The notes under the pieces: model-generated | Database searches by the model: none | The model's input: only the letters and a program-made list of their open reading frames with translations | Told to the model about the DNA's origin: nothing | Shown here: positions 9,405 through 18,548 of the stretch, piece after piece | Numbering within the stretch: position 1 is the stretch's first letter | Layout: every line of letters starts with the position of its first letter | NCBI GenBank assembly: GCA_005217565.1 | Contig: SJCO01000001.1 | Coordinates: 313,893-377,892 of the forward strand | Reading direction: 5' to 3' | Length of the DNA: 64,000 nucleotides | Source: Puteibacter caeruleilacunae | GTDB lineage: Bacteria; Bacteroidota; Bacteroidia; Bacteroidales; Prolixibacteraceae | Translations under genes and position numbers: made by a program

Positions 9405-9516
9405 AAACGAAAACAGGAAGTGCTACCAACACTTCCTGCCATTTCGGGAAACAGTGCATTGTTTCCACAATTAAATCGATAACCAAAGCCTCGATGGCTG
9501 TAATTAATCAACTTTA
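9405..9516 (-). ncRNA. Candidate antisense RNA opposite the SusC leader (PUL 2, DonS-like)
   Basis: Read on the minus strand, the FecR-SusC spacer has a -33 TTTG (9551-9554), 20 bases, and a -7-like TACTTTTA (9523-9530, over the SusC start codon). It then has a 7-base hairpin (9447-9466) and a perfect 9-base hairpin (9414-9422 with 9430-9438, 7-base loop) followed by TTTTCGTTT. The T run exists only on this strand, so the terminator belongs to an antisense transcript of about 110 bases. The same plan recurs in PUL 3. In Bacteroides fragilis, DonS-type antisense RNAs at this position repress SusC. Ends are estimated from motifs only. Confidence 0.45.
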
Positions 9517-9529
9517 ACACGTTAAAAGT

Positions 9530-12500
9530 ATGAAAAAAACTAACATGTCCCAAAGGCGCGTGCAACCGCCTTGGATCAAACTTTTGAGAATGATGAAAAT
9601 AACATGTATTCTGCTATTGGTTGGATTGATGCAAGTTTCGGCAGCATCATATTCTCAATCGGCGAAGATTTCGCTGAAGCTGAAGAATGCCAAAATGGTA
9701 GAGTTGTTCAATGAAATTGAGCGTGCTAGCGAGTATCGCTTCTTTTACGATAGTGAACAATTAAACACGATGAAGGATATCTCGATCGCCAAGACGAATG
9801 TCACAGTTCAGCAAGTATTGAATGAAGTATTTAAAAGTACTGATTTGCAATATGAGATAATTGATCGCAATATTGTGATAAAGAAAAAGCAAGGAGAATC
9901 TGGATTTGTACAACAAAATAATCAGTCGGTTTCAGGAGTTGTTACTGAAAGATTAGGTGATCCACTGCCTGGTGTGTCAGTCGTTGTGAAAGGAACAACT
10001 ATTGGTGTTACAACTGATATCGACGGAAAATATGTGCTTGATTTACCAGCTAATACCAATGTTATTGTTTTCTCTTTTGTGGGAATGAAAACACAAGAGG
10101 TATCTGTCGACGGACAGGCGGTGATTAATCTTATCATGGAAGAAGATGCAATTGGTTTGGAAGAAGTGGTTGCTGTAGGTTATGGTGTGCAGAAAAAGGT
10201 AAACCTGACAGGATCAGTAGCTACAGTTTCGGCAGATGAGATTAATAAGCGACCTATTACTAATCCGGTTTCTGCTCTGCAAGGTACTGTTGCAGGTTTG
10301 AGAATTGTGCAGAATTCAGGAGAGCCAGGAGCTGAAGGGACATCTATTCGTATCAGGGGACAGGGAACATTTAGTAGTGCAGGATCAAATCCTTTGATTC
10401 TTGTTGATGGTGTACCTGGAAGTTTATCTGATTTGTCACCTAATGATATTGAAAGTGTTTCTGTATTGAAAGATGCAGCTTCTGCATCAATATATGGTTC
10501 CCGTGCAGCGAATGGGGTAATTCTTGTGACAACAAAACAAGGTAAAGAGGGACAGTTGAATGTTGACTATACTGGTAGTTATTCGATTCATACCCCTACA
10601 AAAATGCTCGATCTTATCACTAACTCTGCTGAGTATATGGAGTTGTGGAATGAAGCGAAAGAGAATACTGGTATTAGCTCAGGATTGTACACGCAAGAAC
10701 AGATTAATACCTATAGAAATGCTACTGATAGAACTAAATATCCTAATACCGATTGGATTGATATATTGTTTGATCCTGCTCCTACACATACGCATAACCT
10801 AAGTTTTAATGGGGGTGTTAAGAATACCAAGTATTATGTGTCGTTGGGATATGTTAATCAGGAAGGTGTGATGAATGGATTTGATTATGAGAAATTCAAT
10901 GCGCGTTTCAATCTTACCTCTCAAATCAATGACAAAGTTAAAATTGGTGCTAATATTGGATTGAAAAAAGGGGATAAGAGTGCTCCGCGTCAAGGGGCTA
11001 CAGATACATTCTTATCTACATTGTCACAGGCTCCAACTTATGGGCCACGACTTCCTGATGGTAGCGGACGTTATACCTACAAAGCATACGATTTTGAATC
11101 GAACAATAAGAACACAATCGCAATTGCTGAATCAGGTGCACTGAAGACTACTATCGATTATTCTGTGTCGGCACAGGGGTGGACAGATATTCAATTGGCA
11201 AAAGGATTGAATTGGTACACAAAAGCGGCTATGGACTTGTGGTTCTCTAAGGCTAAAGATTTCAGACCAGAAGTAGATCTTTATAATTTCCATACAGGTG
11301 ATAGAATGACTAATCTGGATGTTGGTGGTAGAGGTTTGACTGTAACTGATCAACAAACTGTTTACTATAATCTATTCTCTTACCTGAAGTATACAACTTC
11401 ATTTGCGGAAGATCATCAAGTGTCATTCCAGGCAGGTTATAGTCAGGAAGAGGAGAAATATGAATACCTTCAAGGGTATAGAAAAGAGTTTGCAAAAAAT
11501 AACTTAAAAGAATTGAACGCAGGTAGTGCGGCAGTGCAAAATGCCTATGGTTCAGCTAATGAGTGGGCTTTGATGTCTTTCTTCGGTCGTTTAAATTATG
11601 ACTATAAAGGAAAATATTTAGCAGAGGCTAACTTGCGTTATGATGGATCTTCTCGTATTCACCCTGATTCTAGATGGGGAGCATTCCCTTCTTTCTCTGC
11701 TGGGTGGAGAATCAGTGAGGAAAGCTTTATTAAAAATGCTAATTGGGGTTGGCTTACCGATTTGAAAATTAGAGCTTCTTATGGTGAACTTGGTAACCAA
11801 AAGATTGGTAACTACCCATACCAAGAGTTGATTTCTCTAACCTCAAGCTACCCTTATAATAACTCTAATTTGTCAAGTGGTGCTGCTCAGACTAAATTAT
11901 CGAATGATAAGTTGAAGTGGGAGTCGACAAGTATTACTGATATAGGTTTCGACTTGGTGTTATTCGACGGACTTACTGCTAATTTCGACTACTATAAAAA
12001 GGAGACTTCTGATATCTTGAGAAGTTCGCAGGTGACTGGCTTTGTTGGACTAAGTGCACCAACAGTTAATGATGGTAAAATTCAAAATACTGGTATTGAA
12101 TTAAAGCTTCAGTATCAAGATGAACTACAGTCTGGTTTCCTTCATGGACTTAAATATTCTGTTTGGGGTACGTTGGATAAGTACAAGAATAAATTGGTTA
12201 AGTTTGGAGAAAGAGAGATCGGCGGAAGTACGATTAAAGAAGAAGGTCGACCATGGGATAGTTTCTATATGCTAGAGTGGGATGGTATCTTCCAGACTGA
12301 GGAAGAAGTGGCTAGTTCTGCGAAACAATACAACGACGATACTCGCCCTGGCGATATCAAGTATGTTGATCAGAATAATGATGGTAAAATTGATAACGAC
12401 GATAAGGTTGTTATTGATGGTCAGTTCCCAAAATTCGAATACTCATTTAACTTTAATGCTGAATGGCGCGGAATTGATTTTTCTATGTTCTTCCAAGGTG

Positions 12501-12907
12501 TTCAAGGTCGTAAAATATTAGTGAAGGATTGGGGAACAATTCCTTTCATTCAAGGTGCTCCTCCAACAAAAGATTGGAGAAATCGCTGGACAGAAGAGAA
12601 TCCTTCAACTACTATGCCTCGAATTTACTGGGGATGGAATGGTGGAGGTAAGATTACGCGTACATCAACTTACTTCTTACAGGATGCTTCGTACTTACGA
12701 CTTAAAAACTTACAGGTGGGGTATACGCTTCCTAAGCGCTTGATCTCGAAGGTTGGATTGAAGAAACTGCGTATATTCTTCTCTGGTGACAACTTGTTAA
12801 CTTTCACTGATTATCCAGGATTAGATCCAGAAAGAGGAGGAAGTGGTCGATTTGTAAATTACCCGCAGAACAAAATTTATTCATTTGGACTAAATGCTAG
12901 ATTCTAA
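9530..12907 (+). CDS. SusC-like TonB-dependent receptor with STN signalling domain (PUL 2)
   Basis: 1125 residues. It has a signal peptide (hydrophobic 24-38, cleavage near 'SAASYSQ'), an STN domain (about 45-118) for contact with FecR, a carboxypeptidase-regulatory-like domain (about 133-205, 'GDPLPGVSVVVKGTTIGVTTD'), then the plug ('EEVVAVGYGVQKKVNLTGSV') and a 22-strand barrel ending 'YSFGLNARF'. It should import the glycan fragment of this PUL across the outer membrane and report occupancy to FecR. The STN extension is the mark of ECF-coupled SusC proteins. SusD follows after 10 bases. The start at 9530 gives a slightly long n-region. An inner Met at residue 6 or 21 is possible. Confidence 0.96.
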   Translation: MKKTNMSQRRVQPPWIKLLRMMKITCILLLVGLMQVSAASYSQSAKISLKLKNAKMVELFNEIERASEYRFFYDSEQLNTMKDISIAKTNVTVQQVLNEVFKSTDLQYEIIDRNIVIKKKQGESGFVQQNNQSVSGVVTERLGDPLPGVSVVVKGTTIGVTTDIDGKYVLDLPANTNVIVFSFVGMKTQEVSVDGQAVINLIMEEDAIGLEEVVAVGYGVQKKVNLTGSVATVSADEINKRPITNPVSALQGTVAGLRIVQNSGEPGAEGTSIRIRGQGTFSSAGSNPLILVDGVPGSLSDLSPNDIESVSVLKDAASASIYGSRAANGVILVTTKQGKEGQLNVDYTGSYSIHTPTKMLDLITNSAEYMELWNEAKENTGISSGLYTQEQINTYRNATDRTKYPNTDWIDILFDPAPTHTHNLSFNGGVKNTKYYVSLGYVNQEGVMNGFDYEKFNARFNLTSQINDKVKIGANIGLKKGDKSAPRQGATDTFLSTLSQAPTYGPRLPDGSGRYTYKAYDFESNNKNTIAIAESGALKTTIDYSVSAQGWTDIQLAKGLNWYTKAAMDLWFSKAKDFRPEVDLYNFHTGDRMTNLDVGGRGLTVTDQQTVYYNLFSYLKYTTSFAEDHQVSFQAGYSQEEEKYEYLQGYRKEFAKNNLKELNAGSAAVQNAYGSANEWALMSFFGRLNYDYKGKYLAEANLRYDGSSRIHPDSRWGAFPSFSAGWRISEESFIKNANWGWLTDLKIRASYGELGNQKIGNYPYQELISLTSSYPYNNSNLSSGAAQTKLSNDKLKWESTSITDIGFDLVLFDGLTANFDYYKKETSDILRSSQVTGFVGLSAPTVNDGKIQNTGIELKLQYQDELQSGFLHGLKYSVWGTLDKYKNKLVKFGEREIGGSTIKEEGRPWDSFYMLEWDGIFQTEEEVASSAKQYNDDTRPGDIKYVDQNNDGKIDNDDKVVIDGQFPKFEYSFNFNAEWRGIDFSMFFQGVQGRKILVKDWGTIPFIQGAPPTKDWRNRWTEENPSTTMPRIYWGWNGGGKITRTSTYFLQDASYLRLKNLQVGYTLPKRLISKVGLKKLRIFFSGDNLLTFTDYPGLDPERGGSGRFVNYPQNKIYSFGLNARF

Positions 12908-12917
12908 AACGAAAACT

Positions 12918-14447
12918 ATGAAAAGAAATATATTAATATTGGTAACAGTATTCTGCTCAATAATTTTGAGTAGCTGTGATGATTTTCTGGATAAAGATCC
13001 GTTAGATCAAATATCGTCAGGTACTTTCTGGCAATCGAAAGGCGATTATGAGATGGCTTTGACTGCCTGCTATGGAAACCTTCAAAATTCAATGTTCTCA
13101 TCGGGTATGCCTAATTGGGATGTGTTAACCGATAATGGTTATGGTCAGCATAATTACTGGGGGACTAAAGACATTGTACAAGGTAATATCAGTTCAACAT
13201 CAGGTGGATACATTTCGAGTATTTTCTCCTCTAGTTATTCAGCTATTGCCAGAATAAATGTGTTTTTGGACAAATTGGAGGCGTATGAAGGTTCTGAAAT
13301 TAGTGCCGATGAGAAGTTGAAATATCAGGCAGAGGCTAGATTTCTTAGAGGTTTCTACTATTATTATCTATACTTCTGTTATGGCTCTGTACCTGTTATC
13401 ACTGAACCATTGACTTTGGAGACTCAGTATCAGGCAAAAAGTAGTGCTGCAGATGTGTTAGCACAGACCTTGAGTGATATTGATTTTGCCATTGAGAATC
13501 TACCAAATGTAAACTATTTTTCAGGTGAAAGTGGCCATGCTGTGAAGTCTTCTGCTCAGGCGCTAAAAGCAAGATTGTTATTGTATACTGCCTATGATAA
13601 TCAAGGTAATGCTAATACTTCTACTATGGCGCAGGTAAAAGCTTTGGCTGAAGATATCATTGGACAAGGTTATGAGCTTAGTGATGAGTATACCGAAGTC
13701 TTTAGAGACGGAACTCAGGAAGGTAACGAGGAGATTATTTTCTCAATTAAGTTCTTAGCTCCAGATGAATCTACTAGTATGGATCAATGGTATGGTGACT
13801 GGATTGTGATTAGTCCGCTTCAAAACTTGGTTGACGCTTATGAGATGAATAATGGATTAGCAATTGGTGATGCTGGATCCGGTTATGATGCGGCGAATCC
13901 ATATAACAACAGAGATCCTAGGCTGGGAAAAACAATCTTTGAGGATTATGTGGATTTTGGTGACGGAAAAGTACATCGCCCATCTAATGGTCGCCCTTCA
14001 GGCTACGGTCTTGCTAAGTTTTTAAGTCCTGACTTGATGCCTTATGGTTATTCAACACAAAGTCAGCAAGACTGGGTGATGTTTAGATTAGGAGAAGTTT
14101 TGTTGATGTTGGCTGAAGCTCAGAATGAGATTGAAGGTGCTGATGAAACAGTGTATAATGCAATAAATGCTATCAGAGATAGAGCTGATATGCCTCATAT
14201 CCCTGTAGGGCTATCGAAAGAGCAAATGAGAGAGAAAATTCGCAAGGAAAGAAGAATCGAGCTTGCTTTTGAAGGTCTTAGATATTACGACTTGAAGAGA
14301 TGGAGACTTGCTGGTGATGTATTAAATAATGTATCGGATGGTATCATCTCATATCATTTTGAAGATAAATTTTATTTGTGGCCAATTCCTGAATCTGAAA
14401 TAGAAAAGAATCAAGGTAAATTGGAGCAAAATCCAGATTATTTGTAA
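12918..14447 (+). CDS. SusD-like lipoprotein (PUL 2)
   Basis: 509 residues from the ATG at 12918. An ATG at 12894 overlaps the SusC stop and adds eight charged residues before the signal, so the later start is preferred. The lipoprotein signal ends at the lipobox 'ILSSC', then 'DDFLDKDPLDQISSGTFW', the usual SusD opening. The C-terminal signature 'RKERRIELAFEGLRYYDLKRW' and 'YLWPIPESEI' are present. It forms the lid on SusC and binds glycan at the cell surface. Co-transcribed with SusC and followed by a strong terminator, so the GH27 and GH20 genes behind it may be separate units or read-through products. Confidence 0.96.
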   Translation: MKRNILILVTVFCSIILSSCDDFLDKDPLDQISSGTFWQSKGDYEMALTACYGNLQNSMFSSGMPNWDVLTDNGYGQHNYWGTKDIVQGNISSTSGGYISSIFSSSYSAIARINVFLDKLEAYEGSEISADEKLKYQAEARFLRGFYYYYLYFCYGSVPVITEPLTLETQYQAKSSAADVLAQTLSDIDFAIENLPNVNYFSGESGHAVKSSAQALKARLLLYTAYDNQGNANTSTMAQVKALAEDIIGQGYELSDEYTEVFRDGTQEGNEEIIFSIKFLAPDESTSMDQWYGDWIVISPLQNLVDAYEMNNGLAIGDAGSGYDAANPYNNRDPRLGKTIFEDYVDFGDGKVHRPSNGRPSGYGLAKFLSPDLMPYGYSTQSQQDWVMFRLGEVLLMLAEAQNEIEGADETVYNAINAIRDRADMPHIPVGLSKEQMREKIRKERRIELAFEGLRYYDLKRWRLAGDVLNNVSDGIISYHFEDKFYLWPIPESEIEKNQGKLEQNPDYL

Positions 14448-14470
14448 TAACCAATCATAAATTACTGCGC

Positions 14471-14510
14471 AATAGGTTGTCCATGTTTAGGACAGCCTAT
14501 TGTTGTTTTT
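14471..14510 (+). terminator. Intrinsic terminator after SusD (PUL 2)
   Basis: A 12-base stem (14471-14482 with 14490-14501, one G-T pair, 7-base loop) followed directly by a T-rich tract to 14510, 23 bases after the SusD stop. Confidence 0.8.
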
Positions 14511-14573
14511 ACCTTCTTCTCTTGCTATCTCCCTAATCATTCTTATTTTTGTGGCTTAACCAGAATAATTTAT

Positions 14574-14607
14574 CAAAGATCTACATCCGCATAAGCGTAG
14601 GTCTTTG
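14574..14607 (+). promoter_or_regulatory. Hairpin in the leader of the GH27 gene
   Basis: An 11-base stem with one G-T pair (14574-14584 with 14597-14607, 12-base loop), 28 bases before the GH27 ATG. A loose T-rich stretch follows. It could be a second terminator or a leader structure; the sequence does not decide. Confidence 0.35.
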
Positions 14608-14635
14608 TGTATTGTATTAACCAAATATCTAACAA

Positions 14636-16162
14636 ATGAAGCGTATTTTATTATCGCTTGCTCTGGGTGTTGCCGCATTTACAACTCAGGCGCAGGCTCC
14701 GTTAACCCCTACCATGGGGTGGAGTAGTTGGAATAACTACCGTATCCACATTGATCATGATATTATTTGTAAGCAGGCCGATGCTATGGTAGAATCGGGC
14801 ATGAAGGATGTTGGCTATCAGTTTGTAAATATCGACGATGGTTATTTCGGAGGTCGTATGGAGGATGGTACATTGTTTTGTGATAGTACTAAGTTCCCTC
14901 ATGGCATGAAGGCTGTTGCTGATCATATTCATAAGCATGGTTTGAAGGCTGGAATCTATTCTGAAGCTGGTGCAAATACCTGTGGTTCTATCTGGGATAA
15001 TGATAAGAAGGGGATTGGAGTAGGTTTATGGAATCATGAGCAAATGGATTGCGATCTTTTCTTTAATCTGTGGGGGTATGATTTCCTGAAAGTTGACTGG
15101 TGCGGAGGTAAAACTCAAGCACTTGATGAGGAGATTCGTTATTCTGAAATTATTGAACATGTTCGCGCTACACGTAAAGGAATCATCTTTAATATCTGTC
15201 GTTGGGAGTTTCCTGGAACCTGGGCTATTCCTATTGCTGATTCATGGAGGATTTCAGGCGATATAGGTCCGACTTTCAAGAGTATCTCTCATATCATTGA
15301 AAAGAATGCTTATTTAGCTGCCTATGCAGGTCCTGGTCACTATAACGATATGGATATGTTGCAGATTGGTCGAGGAATGAGCAAGATTGAAGATGAAGCA
15401 CATTTTACCATGTGGTGTATGATGGCTTCTCCTTTGATGGCAGGAAATGACTTGGATGCAATGTCGGAAGAAACTCGTGTTATTCTGACTAATGAAGAGG
15501 TTATTGCTATTAATCAGGATAAGGCTGGTATTCAGGCAGAGCGAGTGAAGAATGAAAATGGTGTTCAATTGTGGGTGAAGCCTTTGGGTGATCGCATGAG
15601 TAGAACTCGCGCTGTTGCGGTGTTTAATACGAACGAGAATTCAGTGAATTACACGATCGACTGGAATAAGGTTGGATTAAAAGGTGATATCAAAGCTCGT
15701 GATCTTTGGAAACATGAAGATCTAGCTGATAACATTAAGTCGGTTGAGGTGCCAGGACACGGTGTCGTTGTACTTAAAGTGTCTGCTGATGGTATAGTTA
15801 TTCCTGAGGTTTATGAAGCTGAATATGGTTTCGTAAATGGTCTTAAAAAGAAGGACTGGGGTACAGTAAAGTCTGACGGTAATGCTTCAGGTAAGATGAA
15901 GGTTGTTAATATTGGCAAATATGCCGATAACTGGATTGAATTTCCTCATGTTTACGTAGCAAAAAATGGTAATTATGACCTGACTATTTCTATTGAGACT
16001 GTTGAGGGGATGACTTTAACAATCAATGGAGAGTTGATTAAAGATATCTCTTCACTTCGTAAGGATGGAACGTTAAAGGTCGATTTGAAAAAAGGATTCA
16101 ATAAGATAAGAATTAATCATTCAGCGCAAACCTTTAGTCTAGACTACATTAAAGTAAAATAA
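14636..16162 (+). CDS. Secreted GH27 alpha-galactosidase-type glycosidase with C-terminal CBM-like domain
   Basis: 508 residues with a signal peptide (cleavage near 'TQAQA'). The (beta/alpha)8 GH27 domain starts at 'PTMGWSSWNNY' and includes 'FVNIDDGYF', 'GIYSEAGANTCGS', the nucleophile Asp154 in 'FLKVDWCGG' and the acid/base Asp209 in 'DSWRISGDIGP'. A beta domain follows (to about 385), then a CBM6/35-like module (about 389-508, 'YEAEYGFVNGL...SGKMKVVNIGKYADNWIEF'). GH27 enzymes retain configuration and cut alpha-galactosides, and some cut alpha-GalNAc or beta-L-arabinopyranosides, so the exact sugar is open. With the GH20 next door it points to a glycan carrying terminal alpha-Gal/GalNAc and beta-HexNAc. 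Confidence 0.93.
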   Translation: MKRILLSLALGVAAFTTQAQAPLTPTMGWSSWNNYRIHIDHDIICKQADAMVESGMKDVGYQFVNIDDGYFGGRMEDGTLFCDSTKFPHGMKAVADHIHKHGLKAGIYSEAGANTCGSIWDNDKKGIGVGLWNHEQMDCDLFFNLWGYDFLKVDWCGGKTQALDEEIRYSEIIEHVRATRKGIIFNICRWEFPGTWAIPIADSWRISGDIGPTFKSISHIIEKNAYLAAYAGPGHYNDMDMLQIGRGMSKIEDEAHFTMWCMMASPLMAGNDLDAMSEETRVILTNEEVIAINQDKAGIQAERVKNENGVQLWVKPLGDRMSRTRAVAVFNTNENSVNYTIDWNKVGLKGDIKARDLWKHEDLADNIKSVEVPGHGVVVLKVSADGIVIPEVYEAEYGFVNGLKKKDWGTVKSDGNASGKMKVVNIGKYADNWIEFPHVYVAKNGNYDLTISIETVEGMTLTINGELIKDISSLRKDGTLKVDLKKGFNKIRINHSAQTFSLDYIKVK

Positions 16163-16171
16163 TATTTCATG

Positions 16172-16209
16172 GATTTATGTCATATTGATTAGTAAGTATG
16201 GCATAAATC
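16172..16209 (+). terminator. Probable terminator after GH27
   Basis: A 12-base stem with one G-T pair (16172-16183 with 16198-16209), 10 bases after the GH27 stop and followed by a T-rich but interrupted stretch. The stem is AT-rich, so termination may be partial. Confidence 0.5.
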
Positions 16210-16318
16210 TTTATCTTAGTTTCCGATTTGAAACACTCTCACTAATATTGTGGCGGCTTGTTCCACCATGGTGTTAGCTTTCAAATCGTATGTATAATCA
16301 CCTTAAAAATTAACTAAA

Positions 16319-17923
16319 ATGAACAAATTGAAGTTTTTAATTTTTGTTCTGGTAGCAAGTATTGTGTCTTCTTGTAATACCAGAGAGTGCCCTCCACAGA
16401 AAATTGAATTGATCCCTTATCCTAACAGTTTGGTTATTGGAGATGGATGTGTTGATCTTTCCCAAGGTTTTAAAATTGCAGGCGAAACCAAGTATGCCGA
16501 TTATCTTCGAGAGGAGATGGCTAAGGCTGGTGTGACTGGCGAGAAAAGAGCAACTGTTGAGTTTGTTAAACTTTCGAATGCTAATGAACTTGGAGAGGAA
16601 GGTTATACGCTTGTTGCTAAGAAGCGTACAATTACCATCTCTGCTAATGGAGAGAAGGGATTCTTCTATGGAATTCAAACGTTATTGCAGTTGGTAAATC
16701 AGCAATCAATTGCTGCTGTTGAAATTAGCGATAAGCCTGCATTCGGATGGCGTGCTTATATGCTTGATGAGGCTCGCTATTTCCAGGGAAAAGAGACTGT
16801 GAAACTGTTGCTTGATGAGATGGCTCGTCTGAAAATGAATGTGTTTCATTGGCACCTGACTGATGATGCAGGATGGAGAATCGAAATTAAGAAGTATCCT
16901 AAGCTTACTGAGATAGGATCGAAGCGTGATAGTACGCAGATTAATTTCGAAGGAAAGCGTTGGGGAAGTAAAGTGTATGATGGCAAACCTCATAGTGGTT
17001 TCTATACGCAGGAGGAGATTAAGGAATTGGTAGCTTATGCTGCTGATCGTAACATCACGATCGTTCCTGAAATTGGTATGCCTGGTCACTCTTCGGCTGC
17101 CATTGCTAGTTATTCATACCTGGGAACCAACAAGAAGGAGATTAAAATGCCTTGTAAGTTTGGTGTTGGTGAAGATGTATTGGATCCTGTAAGTGAAAAG
17201 ACGATAGAGTTCTTACATGATGTACTTACTGAGGTTAGTGCTTTATTCCCTTCACAGACTATCCATGTTGGTGGTGATGAGGTGAAATATGATCATTGGA
17301 AGAAAAGTGCAGCTGTGAAAAAGTACATGAAGGAGAATAAGCTGGAAACATTTAGTGATGTTCAGGTTCAGTTTACTAATGGTATGTCGAACTTTATTGA
17401 GCAGAAGCTTGGTAAGCGTATGATGGGATGGAATGAAATCCTTGGTAGCAGTCTTCATGGCTGGAATAAGGATGAGGCAAATGCCAAGACTAAGCTTTCA
17501 AATAAGGCTGTTATTCATTTCTGGAAAGGTTCGTACGATAATCTTAAGCAGGCGATTGATAGAGGTCATCAGTTGGTAAACTCTAATCACTCTAACACTT
17601 ATCTTGATTATACCTACCATAATATCAGCTTGAAGAAAGCATATGGTTTTAATCCTGTTCCTGATAAACTGACTGCCGATGAGGCTAAGTTAATTCTTGG
17701 ATTAGGTTGTCAGATGTGGGGTGAGTGGACGCCTGATGCTAAGACTGTGGAATATCAAACATTCCCTCGTATTGCTGCTTATGCAGAGGTAGGGTGGACT
17801 GCAAAAGAGAATAAGAACTATGTTCGTTTTGAGACTGCTTTAGAGGCGTTGAAAGCTCGCTGGACTAAAATGGGGATTACATTGCCTACTCCAGAGGAGT
17901 ATAATCCTGTAAAGAAGAAGTAG
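16319..17923 (+). CDS. GH20 beta-N-acetylhexosaminidase, lipoprotein
   Basis: 534 residues. The N-terminus is a lipoprotein signal with Cys19 in 'IVSSCNT'. Residues about 25-140 form the GH20 N-terminal alpha/beta domain. The TIM barrel follows, with 'NVFHWHLTDDAGWRIEIKKYP' (about 174-194), 'VPEIGMPGH' (about 249-257), the catalytic pair Asp320-Glu321 in 'HVGGDEVKYD', and 'MMGWNEIL'. GH20 removes terminal beta-GlcNAc or beta-GalNAc with help of the substrate's acetamido group. As a lipoprotein it would act in the periplasm or on the outer surface. It closes PUL 2 and is followed by a terminator. Confidence 0.94.
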   Translation: MNKLKFLIFVLVASIVSSCNTRECPPQKIELIPYPNSLVIGDGCVDLSQGFKIAGETKYADYLREEMAKAGVTGEKRATVEFVKLSNANELGEEGYTLVAKKRTITISANGEKGFFYGIQTLLQLVNQQSIAAVEISDKPAFGWRAYMLDEARYFQGKETVKLLLDEMARLKMNVFHWHLTDDAGWRIEIKKYPKLTEIGSKRDSTQINFEGKRWGSKVYDGKPHSGFYTQEEIKELVAYAADRNITIVPEIGMPGHSSAAIASYSYLGTNKKEIKMPCKFGVGEDVLDPVSEKTIEFLHDVLTEVSALFPSQTIHVGGDEVKYDHWKKSAAVKKYMKENKLETFSDVQVQFTNGMSNFIEQKLGKRMMGWNEILGSSLHGWNKDEANAKTKLSNKAVIHFWKGSYDNLKQAIDRGHQLVNSNHSNTYLDYTYHNISLKKAYGFNPVPDKLTADEAKLILGLGCQMWGEWTPDAKTVEYQTFPRIAAYAEVGWTAKENKNYVRFETALEALKARWTKMGITLPTPEEYNPVKKK

Positions 17924-17990
17924 TCGGAGTAATATGACATAACAATCCTGCCATCAGTGGATATCTGATGCACGGAAAAGAATAAATGAT

Positions 17991-18038
17991 CAGCCCGCCA
18001 GGTGTTACATGATGTGATGCTTGTCGGGCTGCTTTTTT
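17991..18038 (+). terminator. Terminator of the GH20 gene
   Basis: Stem CAGCCCG (17991-17997) / CGGGCTG (18025-18031) followed by TTTTTT. The T run reaches the stop codon of the convergent small gene that ends at 18037. Confidence 0.7.
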
Positions 18039-18261
18039 AAGTGTCTTTTAACTTGACGTACTTAATTGGTGGATCAATGGTGGTGTCTAAATAGGTTTCC
18101 ACAAGATTGTCGTATTGAGCCAGAAATCTGGATAATTTTCCGAAGTTTACTTCTTTTGATCGAAGGTAGTTTCCTACATCAGCCAAGTTGGCCCATCCTT
18201 TATCGTTGGCAGTCTCTTCTACTGCTTCGATTAATGTCTTTTCAATCATTTCTTTTTCCAT
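18037..18261 (-). CDS. Small stand-alone LOTUS/OST-HTH-like protein
   Basis: 74 residues. The stretch 'KGWANLADVGNYLRSK' followed by 'VNFGKLSRFLAQYDNLVET' and a final 'PIKYVKLKD' strand matches the winged-helix pattern of OST-HTH/LOTUS domains (GW-x-L-x-x-hG-x-x-L, a Phe-G-x-K-L-S-x-h-L helix, a last V-x-L strand). LOTUS domains bind RNA, and in bacteria usually sit behind a NYN nuclease domain. Here the domain is alone. The protein has no signal peptide or membrane segment. Upstream on the same strand are the two tandem small-RNA-like repeats. The family call is from pattern memory, so moderate confidence; the gene itself is likely because the frame fills a tight space behind a terminator. 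Confidence 0.6.
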   Translation of the reverse strand: MEKEMIEKTLIEAVEETANDKGWANLADVGNYLRSKEVNFGKLSRFLAQYDNLVETYLDTTIDPPIKYVKLKDT

Positions 18262-18436
18262 GTTGTATACATTAATCAGGTTAAAATATTAAAGGTGTAT
18301 GATTGCTCCTTAATTCATTACGAAAGAAAAGGGAAAAGGTTGAATTTCTTTTATGGAGAACAGTTAAAGGATTGGAGGGATTGATCAGTGGATTCCTCTT
18401 TACAATCAAATCGTTCACCTTTCAACCATATTATAT

Positions 18437-18548
18437 AAAAAACAAAAAGGGCGGTGGGGACCGTCCTTTTCTCTTTAACTAAACTAACTAAACCAATAAA
18501 ACTAACTATCACCGACGAGCGTCGGTTCCAAACCTATGAATAAAAATC
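18437..18548 (-). ncRNA. Candidate small RNA, tandem copy 1
   Basis: On the minus strand: -7 box TATCTTTG (18554-18561), predicted start near 18548, hairpin A (7-base arms 18511-18517 and 18520-18526), a ~40-base unpaired stretch made of TTAGTTT-like units, then a terminal hairpin (18449-18455 with 18460-18466, loop of four) and a T run interrupted once (18437-18448). The second copy 443 bases away keeps both hairpins although bases in them differ. No reading frame is shared by both copies. Strand is chosen from the promoter box and T run; the plus strand also forms the terminal hairpin, so orientation is not certain. Confidence 0.5.
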
